A stretch of DNA of 64,000 nucleotides from JABDLO01 sp035327565 (GTDB lineage: Bacteria > Bacteroidota > Bacteroidia > Chitinophagales > Saprospiraceae): contig DAOLDB010000016.1 of assembly GCA_035327565.1 (NCBI GenBank), positions 1-64,000 of the forward strand, in the 5' to 3' direction. A program made the translations under genes and the position numbers. Numbering within the stretch: position 1 is the first letter of the stretch; each line of letters starts with the position of its first letter. Below are positions 27,417 to 37,276 of this stretch, in pieces. The notes under the pieces are model-generated. The model was given only the letters and a program-made list of their open reading frames with translations. It was not told where the DNA came from and did not search any database.

Positions 27417-28949
27417 TTACTTGCCCTTACCCTGTATTAATACCAGGAGAGTATAGAATAATATTTTGAAATCAAGAGAAAGCGACATATTCTCCAAATA
27501 GAGAATATCATATTTTAGCCTTTGGATCATTTGATGCAGACTGGAAGCATAACCATATTTTACCTGTCCCCATGACGTAATGCCTGGACGAACTTTCAGT
27601 AAATGCCTGTAATGGGGTGCTTCTACAACGATTTGATCAATGTAAAATTTCCTTTCAGGCCTGGGTCCCACCAATGACATTTCTCCTTTGATCACATTCC
27701 AGAATTGAGGAATTTCATCCAGACGCCATTTTCTCATTGCCTTACCAAATGGTGTCACTCTGTCGTCCTCCTCTGAAGATAGCATGGGACCATTTTTTTC
27801 AGCATCATGTACCATAGATCTGAATTTATAAATCATAAATGGTTTTCCATTCAATCCAATCCTCTCCTGTTTATATATTAAGGAGCCCGGAGAATCCATT
27901 TTAATGCGAATTATAATATAAATGATCAACGGAAATAATATGATCAAACCAAACAATGATACAAAAACGTCAATACTCCTTTTGATTACCCGCTCCCACT
28001 TGGGCATATATTCCTGTTCTATTTCTATAAGGATGGCTCCATAAAGATGTGTCATTTTAACCTTTCCCAATAATATATCATACATATCCGGAATCACTTT
28101 AATCAAAACCTGACCTGAAAAATCAAAAAGTATATCCAGAATCGAATTCAATTTATAGTGTTCTGACGCTTCCACAGCAATGATCACTTCCTCAACATGA
28201 TGCTCCTGAATGATTGAAGGTAATTCCTGATATGTGCCTAATTCAGGTAATACTCCTTTCAATGCATAAGAAGACTTCCCATTACTAAGTGCGTAACCGA
28301 TAAAGTTATGCCCCATACTATAAGGTCTGGCGATGATCTCTTCATATAATTCAAACCCCTTCTGATCACCACCGACAATGATAGTATTGTAACTGACTAT
28401 CCCTGATTTCAGTTTTTTCTTCGCCCGGGTAAGAATAATCATTCTGATTATGGATGTGAAACCCAATTGAAAAAAGAAAAGAATTAAAAAGGCCCTGAAA
28501 TAGCCGGCTTCAACGTAGAATGAATCATTCCTTAAGACGGAGAAGAACAAAATGATACATCCACTTAACGTGATCCAGAAAGTTCTTTTCAATGTGGACG
28601 CTCTTGAAAACCGGTATATATCTTTATATTTATCAAATATTGAATACAACAAAACCCAAAAGAGGGGTATTAACAATAATCCGTAGAATAGTTTCAAATC
28701 ATATATGATGTGACCCTCTGGATGGGTATCAGACTCGATTCTTAACCTTACTGCATAAAATAATAACCAAGCAAAAACAAAAGAGAAATAATCCCCTGCT
28801 TTATACAGCAACAAATCCCTGTTTCTTCCCGGATTCACAAATACAATTCGATTATTTAGCAAGTAAGGTAAAAATTCTCTATTTACTTTGTATATGAAAC
28901 CATCAATATCATTTATTACTACCCGCTTTGGAAATGGCTTCAATTTCAT
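27417..28949 (-). CDS. Polyprenyl glycosylphosphotransferase (WcaJ-type)
   Basis: The 510-residue protein has four to five N-terminal membrane helices, a CoA_binding_3-like Rossmann domain (about 185-310, VGGDQKGFELYEEII), a re-entrant helix (about 330-355) and the C-terminal phosphoglycosyltransferase domain. Key residues are IYKFRSMV, WRLDEIPQFWNV (the catalytic DE dyad), EMSLVGPRPE and KVRPGITSWGQV. It transfers a sugar-1-phosphate to undecaprenyl phosphate to start exopolysaccharide or O-antigen synthesis. It overlaps the upstream oxidoreductase gene by 41 bases. It is not in a recognisable polysaccharide cluster. Confidence 0.92.
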   Translation of the reverse strand: MKLKPFPKRVVINDIDGFIYKVNREFLPYLLNNRIVFVNPGRNRDLLLYKAGDYFSFVFAWLLFYAVRLRIESDTHPEGHIIYDLKLFYGLLLIPLFWVLLYSIFDKYKDIYRFSRASTLKRTFWITLSGCIILFFSVLRNDSFYVEAGYFRAFLILFFFQLGFTSIIRMIILTRAKKKLKSGIVSYNTIIVGGDQKGFELYEEIIARPYSMGHNFIGYALSNGKSSYALKGVLPELGTYQELPSIIQEHHVEEVIIAVEASEHYKLNSILDILFDFSGQVLIKVIPDMYDILLGKVKMTHLYGAILIEIEQEYMPKWERVIKRSIDVFVSLFGLIILFPLIIYIIIRIKMDSPGSLIYKQERIGLNGKPFMIYKFRSMVHDAEKNGPMLSSEEDDRVTPFGKAMRKWRLDEIPQFWNVIKGEMSLVGPRPERKFYIDQIVVEAPHYRHLLKVRPGITSWGQVKYGYASSLHQMIQRLKYDILYLENMSLSLDFKILFYTLLVLIQGKGK

Positions 28950-29898
28950 GAGCGAGTTCCAGTGCTTTTAAAGCCACTTCAAGAGAAACCTCAGGAATGC
29001 GCTTAAATACTATGTTGTCATAAAATTCATTCAACTCCAGGAGGATTGAATTGGAATTACTTTCAGAGGCTACTTCCTCTATATGTACATATTTTTTATT
29101 CTCTCCTTTTTGGAAACTCCAGGGTCGAGCTTGCAATTCACTCTCTCCCATTTGATCAGTAAGGGTTATGATCTGCGATTTCTGTTTCAACAAATCAACA
29201 GTGATATATGAGTCTTTTTGAAAAATCCGCATTTTTCTCATTTCCTTTACACTGATCCTGCTTGCTGTAATATTGGCAACACACCCATTGTCAAATGTAA
29301 GCCTCGCATTACATATATCAATAGAGTCATGGATTACATTGATCCCATTGGCCCTGATTTCCGCTACATTAGAATGAACTAAAAACAATATAAGATCAAG
29401 ATCGTGTATCATGAGATCCAATACTACAGAGATATCATTAACACGAGAAGATAAAAAACTCAATCTATGCGCTTCAATAAAGCCCGGTTTAATCGCCCTG
29501 TCTTTTATCGCGACAAAAGCAGGGTTATATCGTTCGACATGCCCAACCTGACCAATGACACCATTAATCTTTGCCATCTCCATGAGTTGCATAGCCTCAA
29601 AAGGATGTGAGCAGACCGGCTTTTCAATGAATACATGTTTTTGCATCAGAATGGCTCGCTTTGCTATATTAAAATGTTGGGAAGTGGGAGCAACAATATC
29701 AACCGCATCCACATCCTTTAATAGTTTGTTTTCATCCTGAACCCATGGTATTCCTGTCTCTTTTTCTACTTTTTTTGCATTGTTTATATCCGGATCGAAA
29801 AACCCCAATACTTCAAATGGAGTTTTTTTAAGACATGAAAGATGAATTTTTCCTAAATATCCTGCACCAAAAACAGCTAATTTAATCTTAGACTTCAA
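28909..29898 (-). CDS. Gfo/Idh/MocA-family oxidoreductase (TTG start)
   Basis: The 329-residue protein has a Rossmann fold with VFGAGYLGKIHLSCL (about 9-23), the family motif FIEKPVCSHPFEA (about 91-103) and GHVERYNPAF (about 120-129). It is NAD(P)-dependent and in this context may make a nucleotide sugar (for example a 3-keto or acetamido sugar) for the coupled glycosyl phosphotransferase. The frame begins with TTG at 29898. An in-frame TAG lies 9 bases upstream and no ATG is near, so TTG is the only plausible start. Confidence 0.88.
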   Translation of the reverse strand: MKSKIKLAVFGAGYLGKIHLSCLKKTPFEVLGFFDPDINNAKKVEKETGIPWVQDENKLLKDVDAVDIVAPTSQHFNIAKRAILMQKHVFIEKPVCSHPFEAMQLMEMAKINGVIGQVGHVERYNPAFVAIKDRAIKPGFIEAHRLSFLSSRVNDISVVLDLMIHDLDLILFLVHSNVAEIRANGINVIHDSIDICNARLTFDNGCVANITASRISVKEMRKMRIFQKDSYITVDLLKQKSQIITLTDQMGESELQARPWSFQKGENKKYVHIEEVASESNSNSILLELNEFYDNIVFKRIPEVSLEVALKALELAHEIEAISKAGSNK

Positions 29899-29936
29899 AG
29901 CGCTCTACTTTTTATTGATATATTCAGAAGCGAGTA

Positions 29937-30236
29937 TTACCTATTATTGATATACATGAAGCCAATAAAACAACATAAAACAAATACAGCCAAAGCCAGT
30001 CCCAAAGAAAAACGCATATGTTTTGAAAATCCAAGGATCTCATGTTCTGACCCGGGATATAACGGTACTATTTCATTTTTAAGCTTTTGGGGCTTCAAAA
30101 TATATGAAGCAGGAAATTCTACTTGTTTTTCTTTCAGTTTTTTATACAATTTTAGAATTTTAATCCTGAAATAAAAATTGACAAACAATAAAGAAATGAA
30201 TAAACAAATTATGACAAGAAGTATCGAACCAAACAT
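29937..30236 (-). CDS. Small membrane protein of unknown function
   Basis: The 99-residue protein has an N-terminal membrane segment (about 4-23), a basic linker KILKLYKKLKEKQ, a soluble middle and a second membrane segment (about 75-95). No family is recognised. It is the first gene on this strand before the oxidoreductase, 38 bases upstream, and may be co-transcribed. Confidence 0.6.
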   Translation of the reverse strand: MFGSILLVIICLFISLLFVNFYFRIKILKLYKKLKEKQVEFPASYILKPQKLKNEIVPLYPGSEHEILGFSKHMRFSLGLALAVFVLCCFIGFMYINNR

Positions 30237-30292
30237 ATTTTTTATAGATTGAGGACAAAATTAAGCATATATCAAACAAATAATGAATATTT

Positions 30293-32863
30293 ATGAATAA
30301 GTACAACTTTCCATTGATAATATTCCTGCTGTTCTTCCAATTTTCAATAGCGCAGAAGAAAGAATTAAATTATTACCTTCCGGAAATTCCATACAATGCC
30401 CTTATCCCAACCCCTGAAAAAATATTAGGTTACCAGGTAGGCGAATGGCATGTTTCCCATGACCAGTTGGTCATGTATATGAAAACTCTGGCTGAAAAAT
30501 CAGACAGAGTAACTATAACTGAATATGCCCGGACGCACGAAAACCGGCCACTTGTATATCTTACCATAACACATCCTGATAACCACAAAAAAATCAATCA
30601 AATCAAAAGTGATCACAAAGCGTTATCCGATCCGCTAAAAAGTGACTCAATTGATATTGAAAAGATTCCGGTAGTAATTTATCAGGGTTATTCCATTCAC
30701 GGCAATGAACCCAGTGGGTCGAATGCTGCTTTGCTCAACGCCTATTATCTGGCGGCAGGTCAACATAGCAGTGTGGAGGATAAGTTAAAAAACTCCATTA
30801 TCCTGCTTGACCCCTGTTTTAATCCAGACGGTCTTCATCGTTTCTCTACCTGGGTTAATATGCATAAGAACAAAACGCTTACTTCTGACCCCAATGACCG
30901 GGAATATCAGGAAGAATGGCCTCGCGGAAGAACCAATCATTATTGGTTTGATCTCAACCGTGACTGGTTGCTTTTGACACATCCTGAATCCCAGGGCCGT
31001 ATTAAAGTGTTTCATGAATGGATGCCGGAAATTCTCACCGATCATCATGAAATGGGAACTAATTCAACATTTTTCTTCCAGCCCGGCGTTCCTTCCCGAA
31101 CCAACCCAAATACACCGCAGAAAAACCAAATCCTTACAGAAGAAATTGGAATGTTTCATGCCAAAGGTCTGGATTCCATAGGCTCTCTATATTATACCAA
31201 AGCAAGCTTTGATGATTTTTATTATGGTAAAGGTTCTACCTACCCGGATATTCATGGAGGTGTAGGTATACTTTTTGAACAAGCCAGCTCCAGAGGTCAT
31301 CTTCAGGAAAGTGTAAATGGTTTGCTTGAATTTGCTTTTACCATACGAAACCAAATGGTAACCTCTCTGACCACTCAGGAAGCCGGAATTCATCTGAAAA
31401 ATGAGCTACTCGAATACAAGAGAAAATTTTATAAAGATGCCAGACGTGAATCACAGAATTTTGCTGAAAAAGCATATTTGATCAAAGACCTGGACCCTTC
31501 TAAATTGCATCGATTCGTAGAAATACTACAGGCGCACCAGATACAAGTACATACGTTGGAAGAATCCATTCAAATCAACAATAAAACCTATGAACCAGAA
31601 AATTCTTTCATTGTACCTACAACACAAAATCAATTCAAACTCATTAAAACCATATTTGAGAAAGTGACTGAATTTGAAGACAGCATCTTTTATGATGTTT
31701 CAGCCTGGACTATGCCTCTTGCTTTTAATCTTCAATATGATGCTGTCAATGCTACTCAATTACGCAGAGTAAAGATGTCAGAATCTCCAGTAACTTTGCA
31801 AAAAAAATCAGGTAAGGTATTCAAAACAACTCAACCTTATGGGTACATTTTTGAATGGAATGATTACTATGCTCCGGCAGCATTATACAAAATACAGGAT
31901 GCAGGCATACGTACACGGGTATTACATGAAAAAATAATATTTGATTTGGAAGGGGCTACTAAAACTTTTGAGAGAGGAAGCATTATGATTCCTCTTCAGA
32001 ATCAGGATAAGAATCACGATGAAATACTTGAGCTTCTGACCCAACTGGCAAATCGATATATCATTTCGTTTTACGGATTAAATACAGGATATGGCGACAA
32101 TAATATGACACTGGGGCATCCTAATATTGATAGGGTTGAAAAGCCAAGGGTAATGATGTTTACAGGAGGCAATGTGAGCAGTTATGATGCGGGAGAAATA
32201 TGGCATTTACTCGATACCCGATATGAAATCCCATTAACTAAAACCGATGTTCGTTACATCTCTCCACAATCTCTTCAACGGTATAACACGATCATAATGG
32301 CTCCCGGAAATTATAGATTTAGCGACAATGTCAACCAGGCGGTTTCGGATTGGGTGCGCTCCGGCGGTACGTTGATCCTTATGGGGTCAGCTATACAATG
32401 GGCATCTGCACAAAATTTAGTTAAACTAAAAAGTAAGAGTATTCCTGATCAAAGTTTTCCGAACTATAGTTATGCCGAAGCAACTGATCAATTGGGTTCG
32501 AGGGTTTTAGGAGGCGCCATTTTCAATACCGAAGCCGATCTGTCTCATCCATTAATGTACGGATACCCTCTTAATACTATTCCGGTATTCCGCAGAGGTA
32601 CTGTTTTCTATGAACCCACAAAGAATCCCTATGCAAGTCCATTGAAATATTCCGCAAAACCCTTGCTCTCTGGATATCTGCCGCGGGGAATGGAAGAGGT
32701 GGCTGCTGAAACTCCTGCCATCAGTGTACATGGAGTTGGCAGTGGTAGAGTGATAGCCATCAACGACAATCCCAACCTACGGGGCTACTGGTGGGGAGGA
32801 AGCAAAATCATCGCCAATTCAATGTTTTTTGGTAATACTCTTAACAGACGGACATTGGAATAA
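30293..32863 (+). CDS. M14-family zinc carboxypeptidase, exported
   Basis: The 856-residue protein has a signal peptide ending SIAQ (about 20). The M14 core runs from about 55 to 350: zinc motif SIHGNEPSG (His and Glu ligands), DPCFNPDGLHRF, WFDLNRDW, DHHEMGTNSTFFF (third ligand His) and the catalytic Glu in LFEQASSRG. The C-terminal half includes a Rossmann-like flap (GGTLILMGSAIQW at about 690) typical of this Bacteroidota subfamily. It probably trims peptides in the periplasm or outside the cell. It is divergent from the small membrane protein. Confidence 0.9.
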   Translation: MNKYNFPLIIFLLFFQFSIAQKKELNYYLPEIPYNALIPTPEKILGYQVGEWHVSHDQLVMYMKTLAEKSDRVTITEYARTHENRPLVYLTITHPDNHKKINQIKSDHKALSDPLKSDSIDIEKIPVVIYQGYSIHGNEPSGSNAALLNAYYLAAGQHSSVEDKLKNSIILLDPCFNPDGLHRFSTWVNMHKNKTLTSDPNDREYQEEWPRGRTNHYWFDLNRDWLLLTHPESQGRIKVFHEWMPEILTDHHEMGTNSTFFFQPGVPSRTNPNTPQKNQILTEEIGMFHAKGLDSIGSLYYTKASFDDFYYGKGSTYPDIHGGVGILFEQASSRGHLQESVNGLLEFAFTIRNQMVTSLTTQEAGIHLKNELLEYKRKFYKDARRESQNFAEKAYLIKDLDPSKLHRFVEILQAHQIQVHTLEESIQINNKTYEPENSFIVPTTQNQFKLIKTIFEKVTEFEDSIFYDVSAWTMPLAFNLQYDAVNATQLRRVKMSESPVTLQKKSGKVFKTTQPYGYIFEWNDYYAPAALYKIQDAGIRTRVLHEKIIFDLEGATKTFERGSIMIPLQNQDKNHDEILELLTQLANRYIISFYGLNTGYGDNNMTLGHPNIDRVEKPRVMMFTGGNVSSYDAGEIWHLLDTRYEIPLTKTDVRYISPQSLQRYNTIIMAPGNYRFSDNVNQAVSDWVRSGGTLILMGSAIQWASAQNLVKLKSKSIPDQSFPNYSYAEATDQLGSRVLGGAIFNTEADLSHPLMYGYPLNTIPVFRRGTVFYEPTKNPYASPLKYSAKPLLSGYLPRGMEEVAAETPAISVHGVGSGRVIAINDNPNLRGYWWGGSKIIANSMFFGNTLNRRTLE

Positions 32864-32996
32864 TGAGGTCTCCTGATATTTTTTGAATAGTAGTGGCTCT
32901 AAAAGGAATTACTGAGGCTTAATTGCAAATTAAAATGCTACAATTTCATTGATAGCACTTTAACATCAGGAAATATGCAAGTCGGATTATCAGTTT

Positions 32997-35615
32997 TTAC
33001 AACAACTCATGCAATTTTTCAAATACCCGATCCAGGCCGGAAGAGTCACTGCCCCCTGCAGTCGCAAAAAAGGCTTGTCCACCACCTCCACCTTTGATTT
33101 CTCTCGCCAATTCCTTGATCATTTTACCGGCATGCAATTGATGGGTGAGCCCCTGAGAAATATACAGCTGTAAAATGGGCTTTCCGTCTTCCTCCATACC
33201 AAAAAGTATGACTGCATTTTCCATTTCCTGTCCTAAATTAAATGCCAGAGTTTTCGCCGTTTTTGAATCCAATGCATCAACACGGGTAGCTATCACTTGA
33301 AAACCATTGTGCTGAATCGCTGAACTTTTTATTTTTTCCTTCATGGATTGCGCTTCCGTTTGTTTGTATTTTTCCAGCTCTTTTTTATAGACCTTATTTT
33401 CATATAAGATTTGTTCAATCACAGGAGTGGGAGACGGCAAAGGGGTTTTGACCAGGTCTTTGATCTTGTTGATTTCCATTTCGAATTCCAGTAGATATTC
33501 AATGGCTTTCATCCCTGAAATGGCTTCCACTCTTCGCACCCCTGCGGCTATAGCACTCTCAGATATTATTTTAAACAAACCGATTTTTCCCGTTGACTCT
33601 ACATGACACCCTCCGCATAGTTCTACCGAAAACAAAGGATCAAAGGTGATCATTCTTACTTCTTCTCCATATTTTTCTCCGAATAGCATCATCGCTCCGG
33701 ATTTTCTGGCTTCCTCAATAGGAATGTTCCGATCCTCTTTTCTGATTATGTTTTCCATAATCTTTTCATTAACCAACTTTTCTACTTTTCTGATTTCATC
33801 ATGACTCATCTTTTGAAAATGAGAAAAGTCAAAACGTAAATAATCGTCTTTTACCAAAGATCCTCTTTGTTGCACATGATTTCCAAGAACTTGTCTTAAG
33901 GCTGCATGCATGAGATGTGTAGCAGTATGGTTGGCTTCCGTTCTCTTTCTTTTCACATCATCCACTTTTCCTTTCAAAGGAATTTCAGGATGGGTAGGTA
34001 GTTTATCCACAATATGGATGATCAGCTCATTTTCCCTTACAGTATCCAGTACATGAAGTACTTCTTCATCTGAATATAAAACACCTGTGTCACCCACCTG
34101 ACCTCCACCTTCCGGATAAAAAGGCGTTTTATTTATCACCAGTTGAAATATATTCCTGCCCTTTTCTTTCAGGGTCCTGTACCGCAATATGAATGCATCT
34201 TCCACTTCCATCTCGTCATAACCTGAATATTCAATAGTCATAGCCGGTTGAATCACTATCCAGTCTCCGGTTTCTCTTCGTGAATCCGCCCTTGAGCGTT
34301 CTTTCTGAATATTCAATGCAGCCCTAAAGCCGTCTTCATCAATCCTCCAGCCTCTTTCCGAAGCAATTAACCGGGTCAGGTCTATCGGAAAACCATATGT
34401 ATCGTATAGTTCAAACACCCATTCTCCTTCTAATAAATTGTTATGTACTTGTATCTGTTCCAATCGCTTTAAACCATCCTCCAAAGTTCGCAGAAAACTC
34501 TTCTCCTCTTCCAGAATTACTTTTTGTACAAAATTCTGCTGGGCCTTGATCTCAGGAAACACATCTCCCAACTGACCTGCTATTAGGGGTACCATTTTAT
34601 TAAGGAAAGGCGCATTTTGACCTAAAAATGAATACCCATAGCGTACCGCTCTTCTTAAAATTCTACGAATCACATAACCGGCTCCTATATTTGAGGGTAA
34701 TTCTCCATCCGCAATCGTAAAACTTACAGCTCTCAAATGATCGGCAATGACACGCATAGATATATCCGTCATTGCATTATCCTGATAGGAATAAGTGTAT
34801 TGAATACCGGTTAGTTTCTCAATATATTGAATAAACGGAGAGAAAATGTCTGTGTCATAACTGGAAATCTTTCCCTGGAGAGCCATAGTTAGACGTTCAA
34901 ACCCCATACCAGTGTCCACATGCTTTTCAGGTAAAGTTTCCAATAAGCCGTTTGCTTTACGATTGTATTGAATAAATACCAAATTCCAGATTTCTATGAC
35001 TTCGGGATGATCCTGATTCACAAGCAACCGGCCGGGGATTTTCGCACGGTCAGTCTCCGATCTCAAATCTATATGTATCTCAGAACAGGGGCCACAGGGT
35101 CCAGTATCCCCCATCTCCCAGAAATTATCTTTTTTATCAAAAAACAACACCTTGTCTTCTGCAACAAATTGCTTCCAAATGAAAGCTGCTTCATCATCAG
35201 GCTCCAGATTCTCTTCTTTATTTCCTTGAAAAACAGTAACAAACAATCTTTCAGGATCCAGACCATAACAATCTGTAAGCAATTCCCAGGCCCATTCAAT
35301 GGCTTCCTTTTTAAAATAATCACCAAAAGACCAATTGCCTAACATTTCAAACATGGTATGGTGATAAGAATCCCGACCCACCTCCTCCAAATCATTGTGC
35401 TTCCCAGATACTCTGAGGCACTTCTGTGTATCAGCAATACGCTTCCAATCCGGAGCTTTTGTACCCAAAAAATAATCCTTAAATTGATTCATCCCTGCAT
35501 TGGTAAACATCAATGTGGGATCATTTTTTATAACTATAGGAGCGGAAGGAACAATTTTATGATTCTTTTCCTGGAAAAAGTCAAAAAACTTTTGCCTGAT
35601 TTCACTGGATGTCAT
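32997..35615 (-). CDS. alaS: Alanyl-tRNA synthetase
   Basis: AlaRS charges tRNA-Ala and clears mis-charged Ser and Gly. The 872-residue protein has the class II catalytic core (SAPIVIKNDPTLMFTNAGMNQFK at the start; GAGYVIRRILRRAVRYG), the editing zinc site HTATHLMHAAL (about 565-575) with CGGCH (about 670), a coiled coil and the C-Ala domain ending GGGGGQAFFATAGGS. Length is as usual for the family. The ATG at 35615 is preferred; the longest frame starts at a GTG four codons earlier. No terminator was found. Confidence 0.97.
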   Translation of the reverse strand: MTSSEIRQKFFDFFQEKNHKIVPSAPIVIKNDPTLMFTNAGMNQFKDYFLGTKAPDWKRIADTQKCLRVSGKHNDLEEVGRDSYHHTMFEMLGNWSFGDYFKKEAIEWAWELLTDCYGLDPERLFVTVFQGNKEENLEPDDEAAFIWKQFVAEDKVLFFDKKDNFWEMGDTGPCGPCSEIHIDLRSETDRAKIPGRLLVNQDHPEVIEIWNLVFIQYNRKANGLLETLPEKHVDTGMGFERLTMALQGKISSYDTDIFSPFIQYIEKLTGIQYTYSYQDNAMTDISMRVIADHLRAVSFTIADGELPSNIGAGYVIRRILRRAVRYGYSFLGQNAPFLNKMVPLIAGQLGDVFPEIKAQQNFVQKVILEEEKSFLRTLEDGLKRLEQIQVHNNLLEGEWVFELYDTYGFPIDLTRLIASERGWRIDEDGFRAALNIQKERSRADSRRETGDWIVIQPAMTIEYSGYDEMEVEDAFILRYRTLKEKGRNIFQLVINKTPFYPEGGGQVGDTGVLYSDEEVLHVLDTVRENELIIHIVDKLPTHPEIPLKGKVDDVKRKRTEANHTATHLMHAALRQVLGNHVQQRGSLVKDDYLRFDFSHFQKMSHDEIRKVEKLVNEKIMENIIRKEDRNIPIEEARKSGAMMLFGEKYGEEVRMITFDPLFSVELCGGCHVESTGKIGLFKIISESAIAAGVRRVEAISGMKAIEYLLEFEMEINKIKDLVKTPLPSPTPVIEQILYENKVYKKELEKYKQTEAQSMKEKIKSSAIQHNGFQVIATRVDALDSKTAKTLAFNLGQEMENAVILFGMEEDGKPILQLYISQGLTHQLHAGKMIKELAREIKGGGGGQAFFATAGGSDSSGLDRVFEKLHELL

Positions 35616-36061
35616 GGTTTTCTTCACTAAAACAACTGTTTTACCGGTTTAAGATTCTATTTCTTTCATTTTATTCAACAAAATTCACATCTCTTTAGGA
35701 AAAGTCCAAAGTTTAGAAAACGAATTATTTCAAGATAATCAAAACAAAGAATTTAAATATTTAACTTCTTAATTATCATCATTTTATAGAAAAACATGTT
35801 ATGAGTGATGATTGCTACTGATTATGAATAATCTATACATTAAAAATATTTAAATTCAAATTATTTAAAAATGTTGGATTCAAAATTTTGCCAAATGAAA
35901 TCTACAATCTATATTTGGTATCTATATCCCGTGGACATGTGCAATACGGTCGCAAAAGTAGTTAATTTCTAATGATAAATTTGAAATTAACTGAATTTGG
36001 AGAAACCATTTAATAACCATCAAAATTTGCCTTAAAGCGATTTTGCAATTTTGTGTCCAAT
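35616..36061. other. Divergent intergenic region between alaS and the M23 gene
   Basis: This AT-rich region must hold promoters for both genes. An exact plus-strand -7 element TATATTTG lies at 35910-35917, but about 145 bases before the M23 start, so a long leader would be needed. CAATTTTG at 36046-36053 is a closer but imperfect match that would leave almost no leader. No RNA gene was recognised. Confidence 0.35.
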
Positions 36062-37045
36062 ATGAGCAAAACTAAATACATTTACAATCCTGCAACTTTA
36101 CAATTCGAACCTTTAAAAACTCCTTTTAAAAAGTACATCATCAGATTTACGGGGTTTTTCTCCATGCTCTTATTTTCAACTCTTTGTTTATATCTGTTGC
36201 TGGATGCTTATATACCATCACCCAAAGAAATCACACTGGAAAGAGAGCTTCAACAAATGCAATATTACTATGCAGCGCTTACGGATGATTTTGACAAGCT
36301 GACAAAGGATCTTGACGAAATACAAAGAAAAGATGCCGAAGTGCACCGTGTAGTTTTTGGGATCAATCCATTGGATAAAGGCATATGGGAAGGGGGTATT
36401 GGTGGTGCTGAAAGATATAGAAATTTTGAGACATTTACTGAATCCGGTGCATTTATTTCCCAATCCCTCCAAAGGGTGGAAGTCATCAAAAGGAAACTGG
36501 AAATTCAAAACACTTCGCTGGATTCTCTATATAGAATGGCTTTAGATAGGGAAGAAAAATTTGCTTCCATTCCATCCATCAAACCCATCCGGGAAGATCG
36601 GTTGAAAAGAAATATCAGTTTATTGTCCGGGTTTGGTTTCAGAATACATCCTGTGCATAAAATTAAAAAATTCCATGCAGGAATCGACTTTACTGCTCCA
36701 AGAGGTACAGCCATTCAGGCAACCGGAAATGGTGTTGTAAAGAAAGTTGAGTACAAAAAAAGTGGCTATGGCAACAGTGTATTGATCGATCATGGCTATG
36801 GATATACTACATTATATGCACACATGCATACCGTGGAAGTGAAAGCCGGAGATCACGTTTTAAAAGGACAAAAAATTGGTGAAGTGGGAAGTACGGGTAC
36901 TTCGACCGCTCCTCATTTACATTATGAAGTGAGGCTCAATGGAAAGCCTGTAAACCCCATTGATTATTGCATGGATGGATTGTCATTAGAAGAATATAAA
37001 GACTTAATTGCCAAGGCTTCAGAAGAGAATCAATCATTTGATTGA
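36062..37045 (+). CDS. M23-family metallopeptidase
   Basis: The 327-residue protein has a cytosolic head (YIYNPATLQFEPL), one membrane helix (about 30-52), a coiled-coil stalk (about 60-175) and a C-terminal lysostaphin-type (LytM/M23) domain (about 195-310) with the zinc residues in HAGIDFTAPRGT and HLHYEVRLNG, and YAHMHTVEV. It should cut or regulate cutting of peptidoglycan cross-bridges in the periplasm, as DipM/NlpD-type proteins do. The ATG at 36062 is chosen over an in-frame GTG nine bases earlier. Terminator at 37157. Confidence 0.92.
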   Translation: MSKTKYIYNPATLQFEPLKTPFKKYIIRFTGFFSMLLFSTLCLYLLLDAYIPSPKEITLERELQQMQYYYAALTDDFDKLTKDLDEIQRKDAEVHRVVFGINPLDKGIWEGGIGGAERYRNFETFTESGAFISQSLQRVEVIKRKLEIQNTSLDSLYRMALDREEKFASIPSIKPIREDRLKRNISLLSGFGFRIHPVHKIKKFHAGIDFTAPRGTAIQATGNGVVKKVEYKKSGYGNSVLIDHGYGYTTLYAHMHTVEVKAGDHVLKGQKIGEVGSTGTSTAPHLHYEVRLNGKPVNPIDYCMDGLSLEEYKDLIAKASEENQSFD

Positions 37046-37156
37046 AATCGTATATGCTTGTTTGCAAAACCGTTCGATATTCAAGTTTTTCCCATGAGTT
37101 GAATTCAGATTAGTTATTGCGCAACTGCAATGAAAATCTGCACTGTTAATTAACAT

Positions 37157-37187
37157 AAAAGTGGTCATTAGTGGCCACTTTTTTTTG
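37157..37187 (+). terminator. Terminator of the M23 gene
   Basis: An 8-bp stem AAAAGTGG (37157-37164) with CCACTTTT (37175-37182), a 10-base loop, then more T. It lies about 110 bases after the stop codon. Confidence 0.85.
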
Positions 37188-37240
37188 CTATTGGGTTTTT
37201 TGTTGTCTGAAGTGCATCCGGTAATTTATTACAATTGTAC

Positions 37241-37248
37241 TATATTTG
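37241..37248 (+). promoter_or_regulatory. Bacteroidota -7 element (TATATTTG) before the DUF3667 gene
   Basis: This exact TAnnTTTG match lies 28 bases before the ATG at 37277. It falls downstream of the alternative in-frame ATG at 37235 and so decides for the shorter protein. No convincing -33 TTG was seen at 17-23 bases. Confidence 0.55.
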
Positions 37249-37276
37249 TTTCAGAAAATCACTATCAGTTTCTGAA

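Noticed and set aside
35910..35917. TATATTTG as the promoter of the M23 gene
   Set aside because: It is an exact match but about 145 bases from the start codon with no -33 partner, so I did not list it as a promoter.
37235..37276. Upstream ATG extending the DUF3667 protein by 14 residues
   Set aside because: This ATG lies upstream of the exact -7 element at 37241, so it would not be in the transcript.
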